Below are positions 49,859 through 57,975 of a DNA stretch of 64,000 nucleotides, piece after piece. The DNA is taken from the NCBI GenBank assembly GCA_937975705.1, contig CALJTX010000039.1:62001-126000 (forward strand), read 5' to 3'. Position 1 is the stretch's first letter. Every line of letters begins with the position of its first letter. Position numbers and translations under genes: made by a program. This DNA comes from an uncultured Flavobacteriia bacterium (GTDB lineage Bacteria > Bacteroidota > Bacteroidia > Flavobacteriales_D > Crocinitomicaceae). The notes below the pieces were generated by a model, which was given only the letters and a program-made list of their open reading frames with translations, searched no databases and had not been told where the DNA came from.

Positions 49859-51367
49859 CTAATCTTCGATGTTCAGACGGATTTTCTGACTCAGCTGACG
49901 GTTATAGGTTTCGAGCAGGTATTTGAAATAGTTGTCTGTGCATTTAGAGATGCATTTGGTGTAGTGCTTGATGCGGTGCTCGATATGGTCTTGAAGCAGT
50001 TTTTGCAATTCTAGGGCGTGGTCGAGGTCGGTGGCTGAGGCTTCAATTGCAGCGAAGTGGTTTTCTATAGAGGCATCGATGGCGTCTTTGCCCTTGCCAC
50101 CGCGGTCTATGGCCGCAAGATAACATTCTTTGATAGAGAATTCTTCTAGAATATGTGTTCTGATGAGTTGTTCAAAGCCCTTTGGATATTCGTATTCGAC
50201 TTCGAATTCCATGTCTTCGAGCTCAGAAATGCGCGATTCCAAAAAGCGGTCAGGGAAGCGAAAGGCGTCTTGCCAATTGATGTAATCTTGCCAGTAGCCA
50301 AAACGACGCACGTTGTTGCCGAGGTCGATGATTTTGAACTGATTTTTATTGGGAATACTGCGCGAGCCACGGCCAATCATTTGGTGATAAAGCGTGAGTG
50401 AACGAGTGGCGCGGTTAATGATAATGGTTTGAACGGTGGGTTCATCGAAGCCCGTGGTGAGAATGCCAACGGAAGTAAGAATGGCGTCTGGGGTGTCTTT
50501 GAACCACTTGATGACGTCTTTTCGGTCTTTGTCTGAGAACGTAGAGTCGAGGTGACGGATATTGTATTTGAGTTTTTTGAAGGATTCTTCTACGCGGCGC
50601 GAGGTTTCAATACCTGCGTTGAAAATGAGTGTTTTTTCGCCGATAGCTACTTCTTCATAGGCAAAAATGAGTTTTTCTTGCATGAAGTAATTGGAGTAGA
50701 GCAGGTCTGAGGAACTCACGGTGAAATCGCCGTTGGAGCCAATTTTAAGGCCGTGTAGGTTGACGTCGTAAGAATAGGTTTCGGCGTCCGACAAATACCC
50801 GTCGCTAATGAGGTTGGAGATAGATTCGCCCACCAAAAGTTTGTTGTAGTGGTCTTTGAGCGGCAAGTTGCGGTTGCTGCTGAGTGGGGTGGCGGTTACG
50901 CCGAGTATGTTGGCGTCTTCGTAAAACTGAAAAATTTTGCGAAAGCTGTTGTAGTGTGCTTCGTCGACAATGACCAACCCGACGTTTTCAATAAATTGGT
51001 CGTTTTCGTTGAGGCGGTTGTTGAGCGTCTCGACCATAGCGATAAAACAGGTGTACTCACCTTGGTCTTCGAGCGTCTTGACCTCTGAGTTGATGACTTT
51101 ATTGGGAACCTGAATGGCTGATAGCTGCTTAGAGGTTTGGATGGAAAGCTCGATGCGGTGGGTGAGGATCAGGACGTTTTTACCAGACTCTTCCACGTAA
51201 CGCTTTGCAATAGCCGAAAAAATAACGGTTTTACCACCTCCGGTTGGGAGTTGGTACAGCAAATTGAAATTGCTACCGTTTTTTCGGAGTTCATCGAGGA
51301 CCTGATTGACGGTCTTTTCTTGAAAAGGATAGAGTTTTTTGGCTTCGTATAAATCGAGATCTAGCAT
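49859..51367 (-). CDS. Superfamily 2 DEAH helicase, RadD-like core
   Basis: A 502-residue helicase. Motif I is PTGGGKT, motif II DEAH (LVIVDEAHYNSF), motif III TATP (LGVTATPLSS), and motifs V/VI are GILTTGFDEP and QMIGRGSRS. The order and wording recall RadD/SSL2-type DNA helicases. RadD's C-terminal zinc finger is missing and is replaced by about 130 mostly helical residues (from about 370) with scattered Cys. The stand-alone gene has no nuclease or methyltransferase partner, so a restriction system is unlikely. A TACTTTTG box lies 19 bases upstream of the ATG. A role in DNA repair is inferred. Confidence 0.85.
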   Translation of the reverse strand: MLDLDLYEAKKLYPFQEKTVNQVLDELRKNGSNFNLLYQLPTGGGKTVIFSAIAKRYVEESGKNVLILTHRIELSIQTSKQLSAIQVPNKVINSEVKTLEDQGEYTCFIAMVETLNNRLNENDQFIENVGLVIVDEAHYNSFRKIFQFYEDANILGVTATPLSSNRNLPLKDHYNKLLVGESISNLISDGYLSDAETYSYDVNLHGLKIGSNGDFTVSSSDLLYSNYFMQEKLIFAYEEVAIGEKTLIFNAGIETSRRVEESFKKLKYNIRHLDSTFSDKDRKDVIKWFKDTPDAILTSVGILTTGFDEPTVQTIIINRATRSLTLYHQMIGRGSRSIPNKNQFKIIDLGNNVRRFGYWQDYINWQDAFRFPDRFLESRISELEDMEFEVEYEYPKGFEQLIRTHILEEFSIKECYLAAIDRGGKGKDAIDASIENHFAAIEASATDLDHALELQKLLQDHIEHRIKHYTKCISKCTDNYFKYLLETYNRQLSQKIRLNIED

Positions 51368-51386
51368 CGGGAAAAAGGGAATTTTG

Positions 51387-51394
51387 CAAAAGTA
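51387..51394 (-). promoter_or_regulatory. -7 box of the DEAH helicase gene
   Basis: The minus strand reads TACTTTTG, 19 bases before the ATG at 51367. No clean TTG is seen 19-20 bp upstream. Confidence 0.5.
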
Positions 51395-51427
51395 CGTCCT
51401 TTTCCCTGATCTTGCTAATGAATTGTG

Positions 51428-52156
51428 TTATTTACTGAGATGTTGGAGCAAAATTCCTGCGGCCACGGCCACGTTCAATGATTCGGCTGCGCCTTTTTGA
51501 GGGATGCCGATGCGGTGTTTGAGGAGGGCGGTTAGGTTGTCGCTGATGCCGTGGCCTTCGTGGCCCAAAACTAGAAATTGCATTTTGTCTGGGGCAATTT
51601 GTTCAAAATCAGTTCCGTCCATAAAAGCGCCATAAGTGGAGTCGGCGTATTTCTTGATGAGTGGCGCGAGTTCTTGGTAGTGTATTTGAACGCGAAAAGC
51701 AGACGCCATAGAAGCATGGATCACTTTTGGGCTAAGGTAATCGACGGTGCCGGGTGCGCAATAAATATGTTGGATCCCAAACCAATCGGCCGTTCGAATG
51801 ATGGTGCCGAGATTGCCGGGATCTTGAATTTGATCGAGTAAAAGCGCTTTTTGACCCGCTTTCCAAGGTTTGTTCTTGGGATACTTTACAATCGCATTTA
51901 CCTTCTTGGGCGTTTTGAGTTGGGTGAGCTTCTCGAGGTCGTCTAGTGGCGCAATGAGCAGTTCTTTGTTGCAGTTTTCAAATGCAGCGGCTTTGTCTTC
52001 AGTGGTCACGATAGTCTGAACAAGATGCGGAAATTCGTCGAGGAGGTCTTTGATCAGTGTTTCACCTTCTAAGTAAAGCATTTGTTCTGCATTGCGGTGC
52101 TTTTTGAGCTGCAATTTTTTGAAGTCTTTGATCTTTTGCTGACTGAGCTTTTCCAA
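51428..52156 (-). CDS. TrmH-family (SpoU-type) RNA methyltransferase
   Basis: A 242-residue RNA 2'-O-methyltransferase. The N-terminal part is a substrate-binding domain (KHRNAEQMLYLEGETLIKDLL). The SPOUT core shows LLLDQIQDPGNLGTIIRTADWFG (motif 1), VLGHEGHGIS (motif 2) and IGIPQKGAAESLNVAVAAGI (motif 3), the knot signature. The reading frame is closed by TAA upstream, and the only plausible start is TTG at 52156. Divergent tamL starts 28 bases away; as I recall this pairing is conserved in Flavobacteriales. Confidence 0.88.
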   Translation of the reverse strand: MEKLSQQKIKDFKKLQLKKHRNAEQMLYLEGETLIKDLLDEFPHLVQTIVTTEDKAAAFENCNKELLIAPLDDLEKLTQLKTPKKVNAIVKYPKNKPWKAGQKALLLDQIQDPGNLGTIIRTADWFGIQHIYCAPGTVDYLSPKVIHASMASAFRVQIHYQELAPLIKKYADSTYGAFMDGTDFEQIAPDKMQFLVLGHEGHGISDNLTALLKHRIGIPQKGAAESLNVAVAAGILLQHLSK

Positions 52157-52169
52157 GGTGAATATTATT

Positions 52170-52177
52170 TACTTTTG
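52170..52177 (+). promoter_or_regulatory. -7 box of tamL
   Basis: TACTTTTG lies 7 bases before the ATG at 52185. No -33 TTG stands at the usual distance. Confidence 0.4.
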
Positions 52178-52184
52178 TAAGACA

Positions 52185-54929
52185 ATGCGCCTGAATTCAA
52201 AAGTACAATTATTTGTCGTCACTACGCTGCTTTTGGCTAGTTGCCGTTTGTCCAAAAACGTGCCGAAGGGCAATTACCTGCTGCACAAAACCACCATTGC
52301 ACTAGACAACCCGCTCACTACCAACCTAGACCGCTACGAACTCACCCAAGTTTTGCGCCAGCAGCCCAATGCCCGCTTTTTTGGTGCACCTTGGAAACTC
52401 TGGTTGTACAACGCCATGGACTCTTCGGCTGTTGCCGAAAAGAAAATGGCTAAAGTAGCGCGCTTTCAAGCGCAGTTGGCGCACAAAAGAACAAAAGTAG
52501 CGCAAGTAAACGCCAAGCGAAATGCGCGCGCACTGCGCCACAATAAACCCGATTACCGTTACAAAGCGCAACCCGACAGCACCTTTAAACAAGCTATCTG
52601 GGCAGAAAAGCTCAAATATAAATACGGCCAAAAGCCCGTTGTTTTCGATACCGTGCTGCACCAAAAAAACGAAGATCAGCTCGCGCGCTACCTCGTCAAA
52701 AAAGGCTACTACTACGGAACGGTCAAGTCTGAACTCAGCTTCAATGACAAAAAGCAAAGCGTACAAGCAATTTATCACATCAATGAAGGTCGGCAGTACA
52801 TCATCGATTCGGTTACTTACACTGGCCCACGTCTTTTACGCGACCTCCACCAAAAACTCATTCGCAAAGAATATCTCCCCCTCGACGAGCATCCGCTCAT
52901 CGGCAAACCCTTCGATTTAGATTACCTGAGTAGCTACAGAGAAAAAGTTGCGAAATTCATGCGCGACGAAAGCGTCTATAAATTCAACAGCAGCAGTATT
53001 CAGTTTCAGGCCGATACCAACCGCCAAACAATGACCGTTCATTTGGTAGTCAAGTTTGAAGACCGACTTGTGCCCTCGCTGCAAAACCCCGATAGTTTGG
53101 TGCGGGTGCCGTATCGCGAAACCAAAATCAATAAGGTGTTTTTTCACTTAGCCGATACGCTACAGGTGTCCGGAACATTCGCTTCTGCGCTCGAAAAGGC
53201 TGGTCTGAGCATTTATGATTCGCTGCAACCGCAGTATGTGAGCACAACCAATCAGCTATTGTACAACGAGTTGCCCTATTCTAAAAAACAAGCCCAAGAC
53301 CTCAAAATACCCTACGGTACCAAAAGCAATTGGCGCAGCATGACCCTCAAATACAATGGTAAAAATCCTTGGATCCAGCCAGATGTGCTCGAGATGCAAA
53401 ACTATTTAGAGCAGGGCAATACCTATAAGGAATACTACCTAGATCGTTCCTATCGCTCTTTGGTTCAATTGGGGGTGTTTTCCTCTGTAAAGCCATACAT
53501 TGAAGAAGTGCCCGGCACCAATCAGCTCAATGTGCACTATTATTTGGAACCTGCCGAAAAACAATCCTGGGCTTTTGACCCTCGTTTTACCTCAAGTTTT
53601 GGTTTGCTTGGAGCTGCTGCATCGCTCAATTACACCAACAAAAACTTATTTGGAGGGGCGGAGCGCTTGACTTTTTCACTCGGTGGTGGTTTTGAGTCGC
53701 AGCCTCCCGTTTTTGATGCCAATTCAGAAACACAAATCGTTTCGGCAGGCCGTACCTTCAACACGTTTGAAATTGGTCCGAGCCTCAAACTCGATTTGCC
53801 GGGTTTGTTTCCGACGCCTGTTACGCTTTTAGGCAAGCGTCAAAAACCGCGCACAGTCATCAGTACGGCCATGAACTTTGAAAAGCGCAATATATTTGAT
53901 AGACGCGTCTTTCAGCTCAACTACACATGGCGGTTTTTGGTGGGGAAAACCCAGGTTTTTCAGATGGGTTTACCAGGCGCATCGGTCATTAAATATGTCG
54001 ATATTCAAAAATCTGCAGCGTTTGAGGCGCAACTCAATCAAATCAACGATCTTTTCTTATTCAATACTTACAGTAACCAGTTCATTTGGCAAGACTTCAA
54101 ATTCGCCTACGAATATTCCAACAAAGACAAAGACGACAAGCCTGGGCAAAAAAAACGCTACAACGGCACGCTTTATTTCAACAGTACGTTAGATGCAGCC
54201 GGCAACCTTCTTTATGCGTTTCGCAACCGACAAGACACCCTAAATGGACAATATTTATTAGGTAAGCAGCCTTACTCGCAGTTTGTCCGCCTAGATAACC
54301 AGTTCATTGCCTCCAAGCGCATGGTCAACAAGAGCACCTTGCATTTGCGCCTGCATGCCGGAGCAGGGCTTTCTTATGGCAATTCGCAAACGGCAATGCC
54401 TTATGACTACAGTTTCTTTGGCGGTGGCTCCAATGACAACCGGGGTTGGAGAGCGCGCGCTTTGGGTCCAGGGGCCTACAAATACCACCTCGATACCAAC
54501 CGCTTGGCCACACAAATTGGCGACATCCGTTTTGGTGGCGCACTCGAATACCGTTTTGAAATGAGTTCTACCTTTAAAGGTGCTGTTTTTACAGATTTCG
54601 GTAACATCTGGACCTACCGCGAAGATATCTCCCGCTTGGGTAGTCAGTTCAATTGGCAAACGTTTATTCCACAATTAGCTATATCCGCTGGCTTAGGCTT
54701 GCGCATGGACCTCGATTTCTTCATCTTGCGCCTAGATGTCGGCTTCCCGATTTTTGATCCCGCCTTTGCCGATGGTGCACGTTGGGTTTTCCAAGACTTC
54801 AAAACCCGCGAAACCTACTATGCAGAAGGTATGCAGCATTTCAATATGTCCTTAGATCAAGTCAAGGCCATAATGCCAAGGCCCTTTTTGCCCAATTATT
54901 TGAACTTCGGAATTGGTTATCCTTTCTAA
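52185..54929 (+). CDS. tamL: TamL: BamA/TamA-family outer-membrane lipoprotein
   Basis: A 914-residue Omp85-family protein. The signal peptide ends in LLLASC with Cys20, so unlike TamA of Proteobacteria it carries a lipid anchor, the mark of TamL. POTRA-like segments follow (about 180-330 and 330-450, for example LARYLVKKGYYYGTVKSEL and VTYTGPRLLRDLHQKLI). The C-terminal 16-strand barrel includes YDYSFFGGGSNDNRGWRARALG (loop-6 type RGW motif) and a terminal NFGIGYPF ending in Phe. It should insert proteins or build the outer membrane together with TamB, which is not in this window. An ATG at 52185 is preferred over a GTG 9 codons earlier because the latter lies before the -7 box. Confidence 0.9.
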   Translation: MRLNSKVQLFVVTTLLLASCRLSKNVPKGNYLLHKTTIALDNPLTTNLDRYELTQVLRQQPNARFFGAPWKLWLYNAMDSSAVAEKKMAKVARFQAQLAHKRTKVAQVNAKRNARALRHNKPDYRYKAQPDSTFKQAIWAEKLKYKYGQKPVVFDTVLHQKNEDQLARYLVKKGYYYGTVKSELSFNDKKQSVQAIYHINEGRQYIIDSVTYTGPRLLRDLHQKLIRKEYLPLDEHPLIGKPFDLDYLSSYREKVAKFMRDESVYKFNSSSIQFQADTNRQTMTVHLVVKFEDRLVPSLQNPDSLVRVPYRETKINKVFFHLADTLQVSGTFASALEKAGLSIYDSLQPQYVSTTNQLLYNELPYSKKQAQDLKIPYGTKSNWRSMTLKYNGKNPWIQPDVLEMQNYLEQGNTYKEYYLDRSYRSLVQLGVFSSVKPYIEEVPGTNQLNVHYYLEPAEKQSWAFDPRFTSSFGLLGAAASLNYTNKNLFGGAERLTFSLGGGFESQPPVFDANSETQIVSAGRTFNTFEIGPSLKLDLPGLFPTPVTLLGKRQKPRTVISTAMNFEKRNIFDRRVFQLNYTWRFLVGKTQVFQMGLPGASVIKYVDIQKSAAFEAQLNQINDLFLFNTYSNQFIWQDFKFAYEYSNKDKDDKPGQKKRYNGTLYFNSTLDAAGNLLYAFRNRQDTLNGQYLLGKQPYSQFVRLDNQFIASKRMVNKSTLHLRLHAGAGLSYGNSQTAMPYDYSFFGGGSNDNRGWRARALGPGAYKYHLDTNRLATQIGDIRFGGALEYRFEMSSTFKGAVFTDFGNIWTYREDISRLGSQFNWQTFIPQLAISAGLGLRMDLDFFILRLDVGFPIFDPAFADGARWVFQDFKTRETYYAEGMQHFNMSLDQVKAIMPRPFLPNYLNFGIGYPF

Positions 54930-54930
54930 T

Positions 54931-56625
54931 ATGAAAATTGTTTCGCCGCTAATTTTATTGGTATTGCTGTTGTCCTCTTGCATGAAAGGAGAGAAGGTGG
55001 ACCTCATTGTACACAATGCCAAAATCCACACCATGGATTTGTCCAGTACTGTTCACGAAGCCATCGCTATTCGCAATGGTAAAATTGTTGAAGTGGGGCC
55101 AGAGCGGCAGATTCTCAATAAATACCGTTCTGACGAAACCCTCGATGCCCAAGGCAAAGAAATGTATCCAGGCCTTACAGATGCCCACGGACACATGCTT
55201 ATGTTCGCCAAGCAATTGCTCGGCATTGATTTGCGCGGGGTGCGCTCCGAACAAGAACTCATACACCGTTGTGAGCAGTACAAAGCCAAGCATCCCAATC
55301 TCAAATTTGTAGTAGGGCAGGGTTGGGACCAAACCATGTGGGCCGGTCAAGAACTCCCCACAAATGAGCAATTGAATGCGCTTTTTCCAGGCATTCCGGT
55401 TTGCCTCTATCGCGTCGACGGCCATGCGGCATTGGTCAATGATTTTTTAATCAAAAAGAGTCAACTCATCGATCAAATCCCTTCGCTACAAGGCGGAGAA
55501 GTTGTTTTTAAAAAACAAATTCTTGAGGGTAATTTGAGTTTACCAAGTAATGTCAATTTACCAACAAATGCCAAGTTTGGTCAAAAAATCATTCTTCAAA
55601 CCTACCGTCCTTCGGGTGTACTCATCGACAACGCCATCAATATCGTCCAACCCTTTCTGCCTAATTACACCAGAAAGGAATACGTTAAGGCACTTTTGCA
55701 AGTACAAGATGAACTCTTGCAATATGGCATCACAGGCGTTCACGAAGCGGGTATCGACTTTGAGCATATTGCGTGGTTCAAGTCTTTGATCAAGAGTGGG
55801 CAGTTGAAGCTGAATCTTTACGCCATGCTAATGGATTCACCCCAAAACCGCAGTTTTGCACAAAAAAATGGGCCTTACCGCTACCGAAACCTCTACATCC
55901 GCAGTTTCAAATGCTTTGCCGATGGCGCACTTGGTTCAAGAGGCGCCTTATTGAAAGCACCTTATCATGACCACCCGCAAAGCAATGGCTTGTTGTTGAC
56001 CGACATTGCACGCATGCAAAACCTAGCACAGTTTTGTGTCAAAAATGCTTACCAAATGAATACGCACAGCATCGGTGATTCAGCGAATGCACTAGTGCTC
56101 TCCATTTACGAGCGGGTTTTCAAGCAAAAGCCAGACCACCGCTTTCGCATTGAGCACGCACAAGTTGTGGATCCAAAAGATTTTCAGAAGTTCGCCAATT
56201 TTGCCGTCTTCCCTTCGGTGCAGCCCACACACGCTGTTTCCGATGCCGATTGGGCCGAAGCACGCCTTGGTAAGGCCCGAATGAGTGGGGCGTACGCCTA
56301 CAAAACATTATTGAATCAGTTTGGCATGCTGGCATTGGGTACAGATTTCCCCGTCGAGCAAACCAACCCATTTGCTACTATTCAAGCGGCTTACAACAGT
56401 CCGTTCGGACAAGCGCTTACCCTAGATGAAATCATCAGAGGCATGACTATCTACGCTGCATTTGCCTCCTTTGAGGAAAGCAGGTTGGGCACCTTAGAAA
56501 AAGGCAAAGACGCTACTTTTGCCATCTTTGAATACCCCGTTACTGCCGAAGCAGGTCAGGTTCAAAATTACGCGTGGCGCACTTTTATCAAAGGGCGCTG
56601 TGTTTTTAAATTGGAGGCCTTGTAA
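54931..56625 (+). CDS. Exported amidohydrolase (YtcJ-like) lipoprotein
   Basis: A 564-residue metal-dependent hydrolase of the Amidohydrolase_3 group. The signal peptide ends at LLLSSC with Cys17. Family blocks are VDLIVHNAKIHTMD, MYPGLTDAHGHMLMF (HxH metal site), KCFADGALGSRGALL, TLSIGDSANAL-like TNTHSIGDSANA and FRIEHAQVV, then LALGTDFPVEQTNP near the end. It likely acts in the periplasm on an unknown amide or cyclic substrate. It starts one base after the tamL stop. A signal-less TTG start inside tamL is rejected. Confidence 0.88.
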   Translation: MKIVSPLILLVLLLSSCMKGEKVDLIVHNAKIHTMDLSSTVHEAIAIRNGKIVEVGPERQILNKYRSDETLDAQGKEMYPGLTDAHGHMLMFAKQLLGIDLRGVRSEQELIHRCEQYKAKHPNLKFVVGQGWDQTMWAGQELPTNEQLNALFPGIPVCLYRVDGHAALVNDFLIKKSQLIDQIPSLQGGEVVFKKQILEGNLSLPSNVNLPTNAKFGQKIILQTYRPSGVLIDNAINIVQPFLPNYTRKEYVKALLQVQDELLQYGITGVHEAGIDFEHIAWFKSLIKSGQLKLNLYAMLMDSPQNRSFAQKNGPYRYRNLYIRSFKCFADGALGSRGALLKAPYHDHPQSNGLLLTDIARMQNLAQFCVKNAYQMNTHSIGDSANALVLSIYERVFKQKPDHRFRIEHAQVVDPKDFQKFANFAVFPSVQPTHAVSDADWAEARLGKARMSGAYAYKTLLNQFGMLALGTDFPVEQTNPFATIQAAYNSPFGQALTLDEIIRGMTIYAAFASFEESRLGTLEKGKDATFAIFEYPVTAEAGQVQNYAWRTFIKGRCVFKLEAL

Positions 56626-56641
56626 CCCTAAAACTTACCCC

Positions 56642-57112
56642 ATGAGATATTTATTTTTGTGCCTCACCTTGTTGTTTTTTCAATTGAGCTTCGCGCAAGT
56701 TTCCAACTCAATTGACCAACTCAAGCCACTCGATCAACTCATTGATAACTGGCACGTTTCGGCCGCTCAAGCCAATTTTGAGTCTTACTTTTCAGTCACC
56801 ACACCTAATTTTGTCTTTTTAGGTACAGCTCCGGGAGAACGCTGGACAAAGCCTGAGTTCATGGCTTTTTGCAAGCCTTATTTTGACAAAGGAAAGGCCT
56901 GGGATTTCAAACCGAGTCATCGCAATTGGCATTTTGCCGCAGATGGCACTGTGGCTTATTTTGACGAAGATTTAGCGACCTGGATGGAAGGCTGCAGGGG
57001 CAGCGGTATTTGCGTTTTGGAAAATGGACAATGGAAAATTGCCTATTACAACCTCACCGTCTTGATCGAAAACGAAAAGATCAAATCGTTCATCAAATTA
57101 CGTAAGCACTGA
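56642..57112 (+). CDS. Small exported SnoaL/NTF2-like protein
   Basis: A 156-residue protein. A signal peptide (MRYLFLCLTLLFFQLSFAQ) is followed by an NTF2-like cone fold, with FESYFSVTTPNFVFLGTAPGERWTKPEFMAF and a final GICVLENGQWKIAYYNLTVLI. These match the SnoaL_3/DUF4440 type, in which the pocket may bind a small ligand. I start it at ATG 56642, where the signal peptide begins, 16 bases after the amidohydrolase. Its stop overlaps the prmC ATG by one base (TGATG). The function is unknown. Confidence 0.8.
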   Translation: MRYLFLCLTLLFFQLSFAQVSNSIDQLKPLDQLIDNWHVSAAQANFESYFSVTTPNFVFLGTAPGERWTKPEFMAFCKPYFDKGKAWDFKPSHRNWHFAADGTVAYFDEDLATWMEGCRGSGICVLENGQWKIAYYNLTVLIENEKIKSFIKLRKH

Positions 57113-57966
57113 TGTTTGTAGCCGACAACCTTTTGGCGACGGCCAAAAAGTATTTCTTTAATGAACTTGCGTCTGCATTTTCTCCAAGCGAATGCAAGCA
57201 AATGTGGCTTGTCTTACTTGAAAAACGCTTTGGCTGGAGCCCTGCAGAACAAATGCTCCAATTAGAAACCCGGGTGTCAGAATCCGATTTACTCTATTTC
57301 AGAAGTGCAGTGAAGCGCTTGCAAGCACAAGAGCCTTTTCAATTTGTGGTCGGCGACACGCTGTTTGCAGGTCTTGTTCTGAAAACAGATCAGCGCGCGC
57401 TTATTCCGCGGCCCGAAACCGAAGAATTGATTGAACTCATTTCAAAACAAGACCGAGAATTCAGCTCAATTTTGGATCTCTGTACGGGTACAGGTTGCAT
57501 CGCGCTGGCGCTTCAAAATGAGTTCCCAAATGCAAAGGTGAGGGGACTTGACCTCTCTTCGGATGCCATTGCGCTGGCTCAAGAAAATGCGCTTCAAACA
57601 CAGCTCAATGTTGCGTTCGAAGTTGCCGATGTGTTCCATTGGAAGTCCAATGCAACATTTGATTTGATTGTTTCAAATCCGCCGTATATTCCAAGCCAAG
57701 AGAAGGCGCAGATGCAGCCAAATGTACTCAATTTTGAACCGCATATGGCTTTGTTTGTGCCAGACAACGATCCGTTGGTGTTCTACAAACAGATCATTGA
57801 AATTGCACAAAACTGTTTGCTCGCCGAAGGCTTTATTGCGCTGGAAATCCATGAAAATTTTGCCCTTGAAACGCAAGCGTTGATTGAAGGCGCACAATTT
57901 AAAAATGTGCAAATTCATCGCGATTTACAAGGCAAACAACGCATGATTTTAGCACAAAAAGCGTAA
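57112..57966 (+). CDS. prmC: Peptide chain release factor N5-glutamine methyltransferase
   Basis: PrmC methylates the glutamine of the GGQ motif in release factors 1 and 2. The 284-residue protein has an N-terminal helical domain (to about 85), the block ALIPRPETEELIELI, the SAM motif LDLCTGTGCIA (121-131) and the catalytic NPPY at 189-192 (IVSNPPYIPS). Length and order are normal. It overlaps the SnoaL-like gene by one base and lies 9 bases before ligA. Confidence 0.95.
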   Translation: MFVADNLLATAKKYFFNELASAFSPSECKQMWLVLLEKRFGWSPAEQMLQLETRVSESDLLYFRSAVKRLQAQEPFQFVVGDTLFAGLVLKTDQRALIPRPETEELIELISKQDREFSSILDLCTGTGCIALALQNEFPNAKVRGLDLSSDAIALAQENALQTQLNVAFEVADVFHWKSNATFDLIVSNPPYIPSQEKAQMQPNVLNFEPHMALFVPDNDPLVFYKQIIEIAQNCLLAEGFIALEIHENFALETQALIEGAQFKNVQIHRDLQGKQRMILAQKA

Positions 57967-57975
57967 TTTTAACTC

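Noticed and set aside
49859..51367. DEAH helicase as the R subunit of a type I or III restriction system
   Set aside because: No methyltransferase or specificity gene is adjacent and no nuclease domain is visible.
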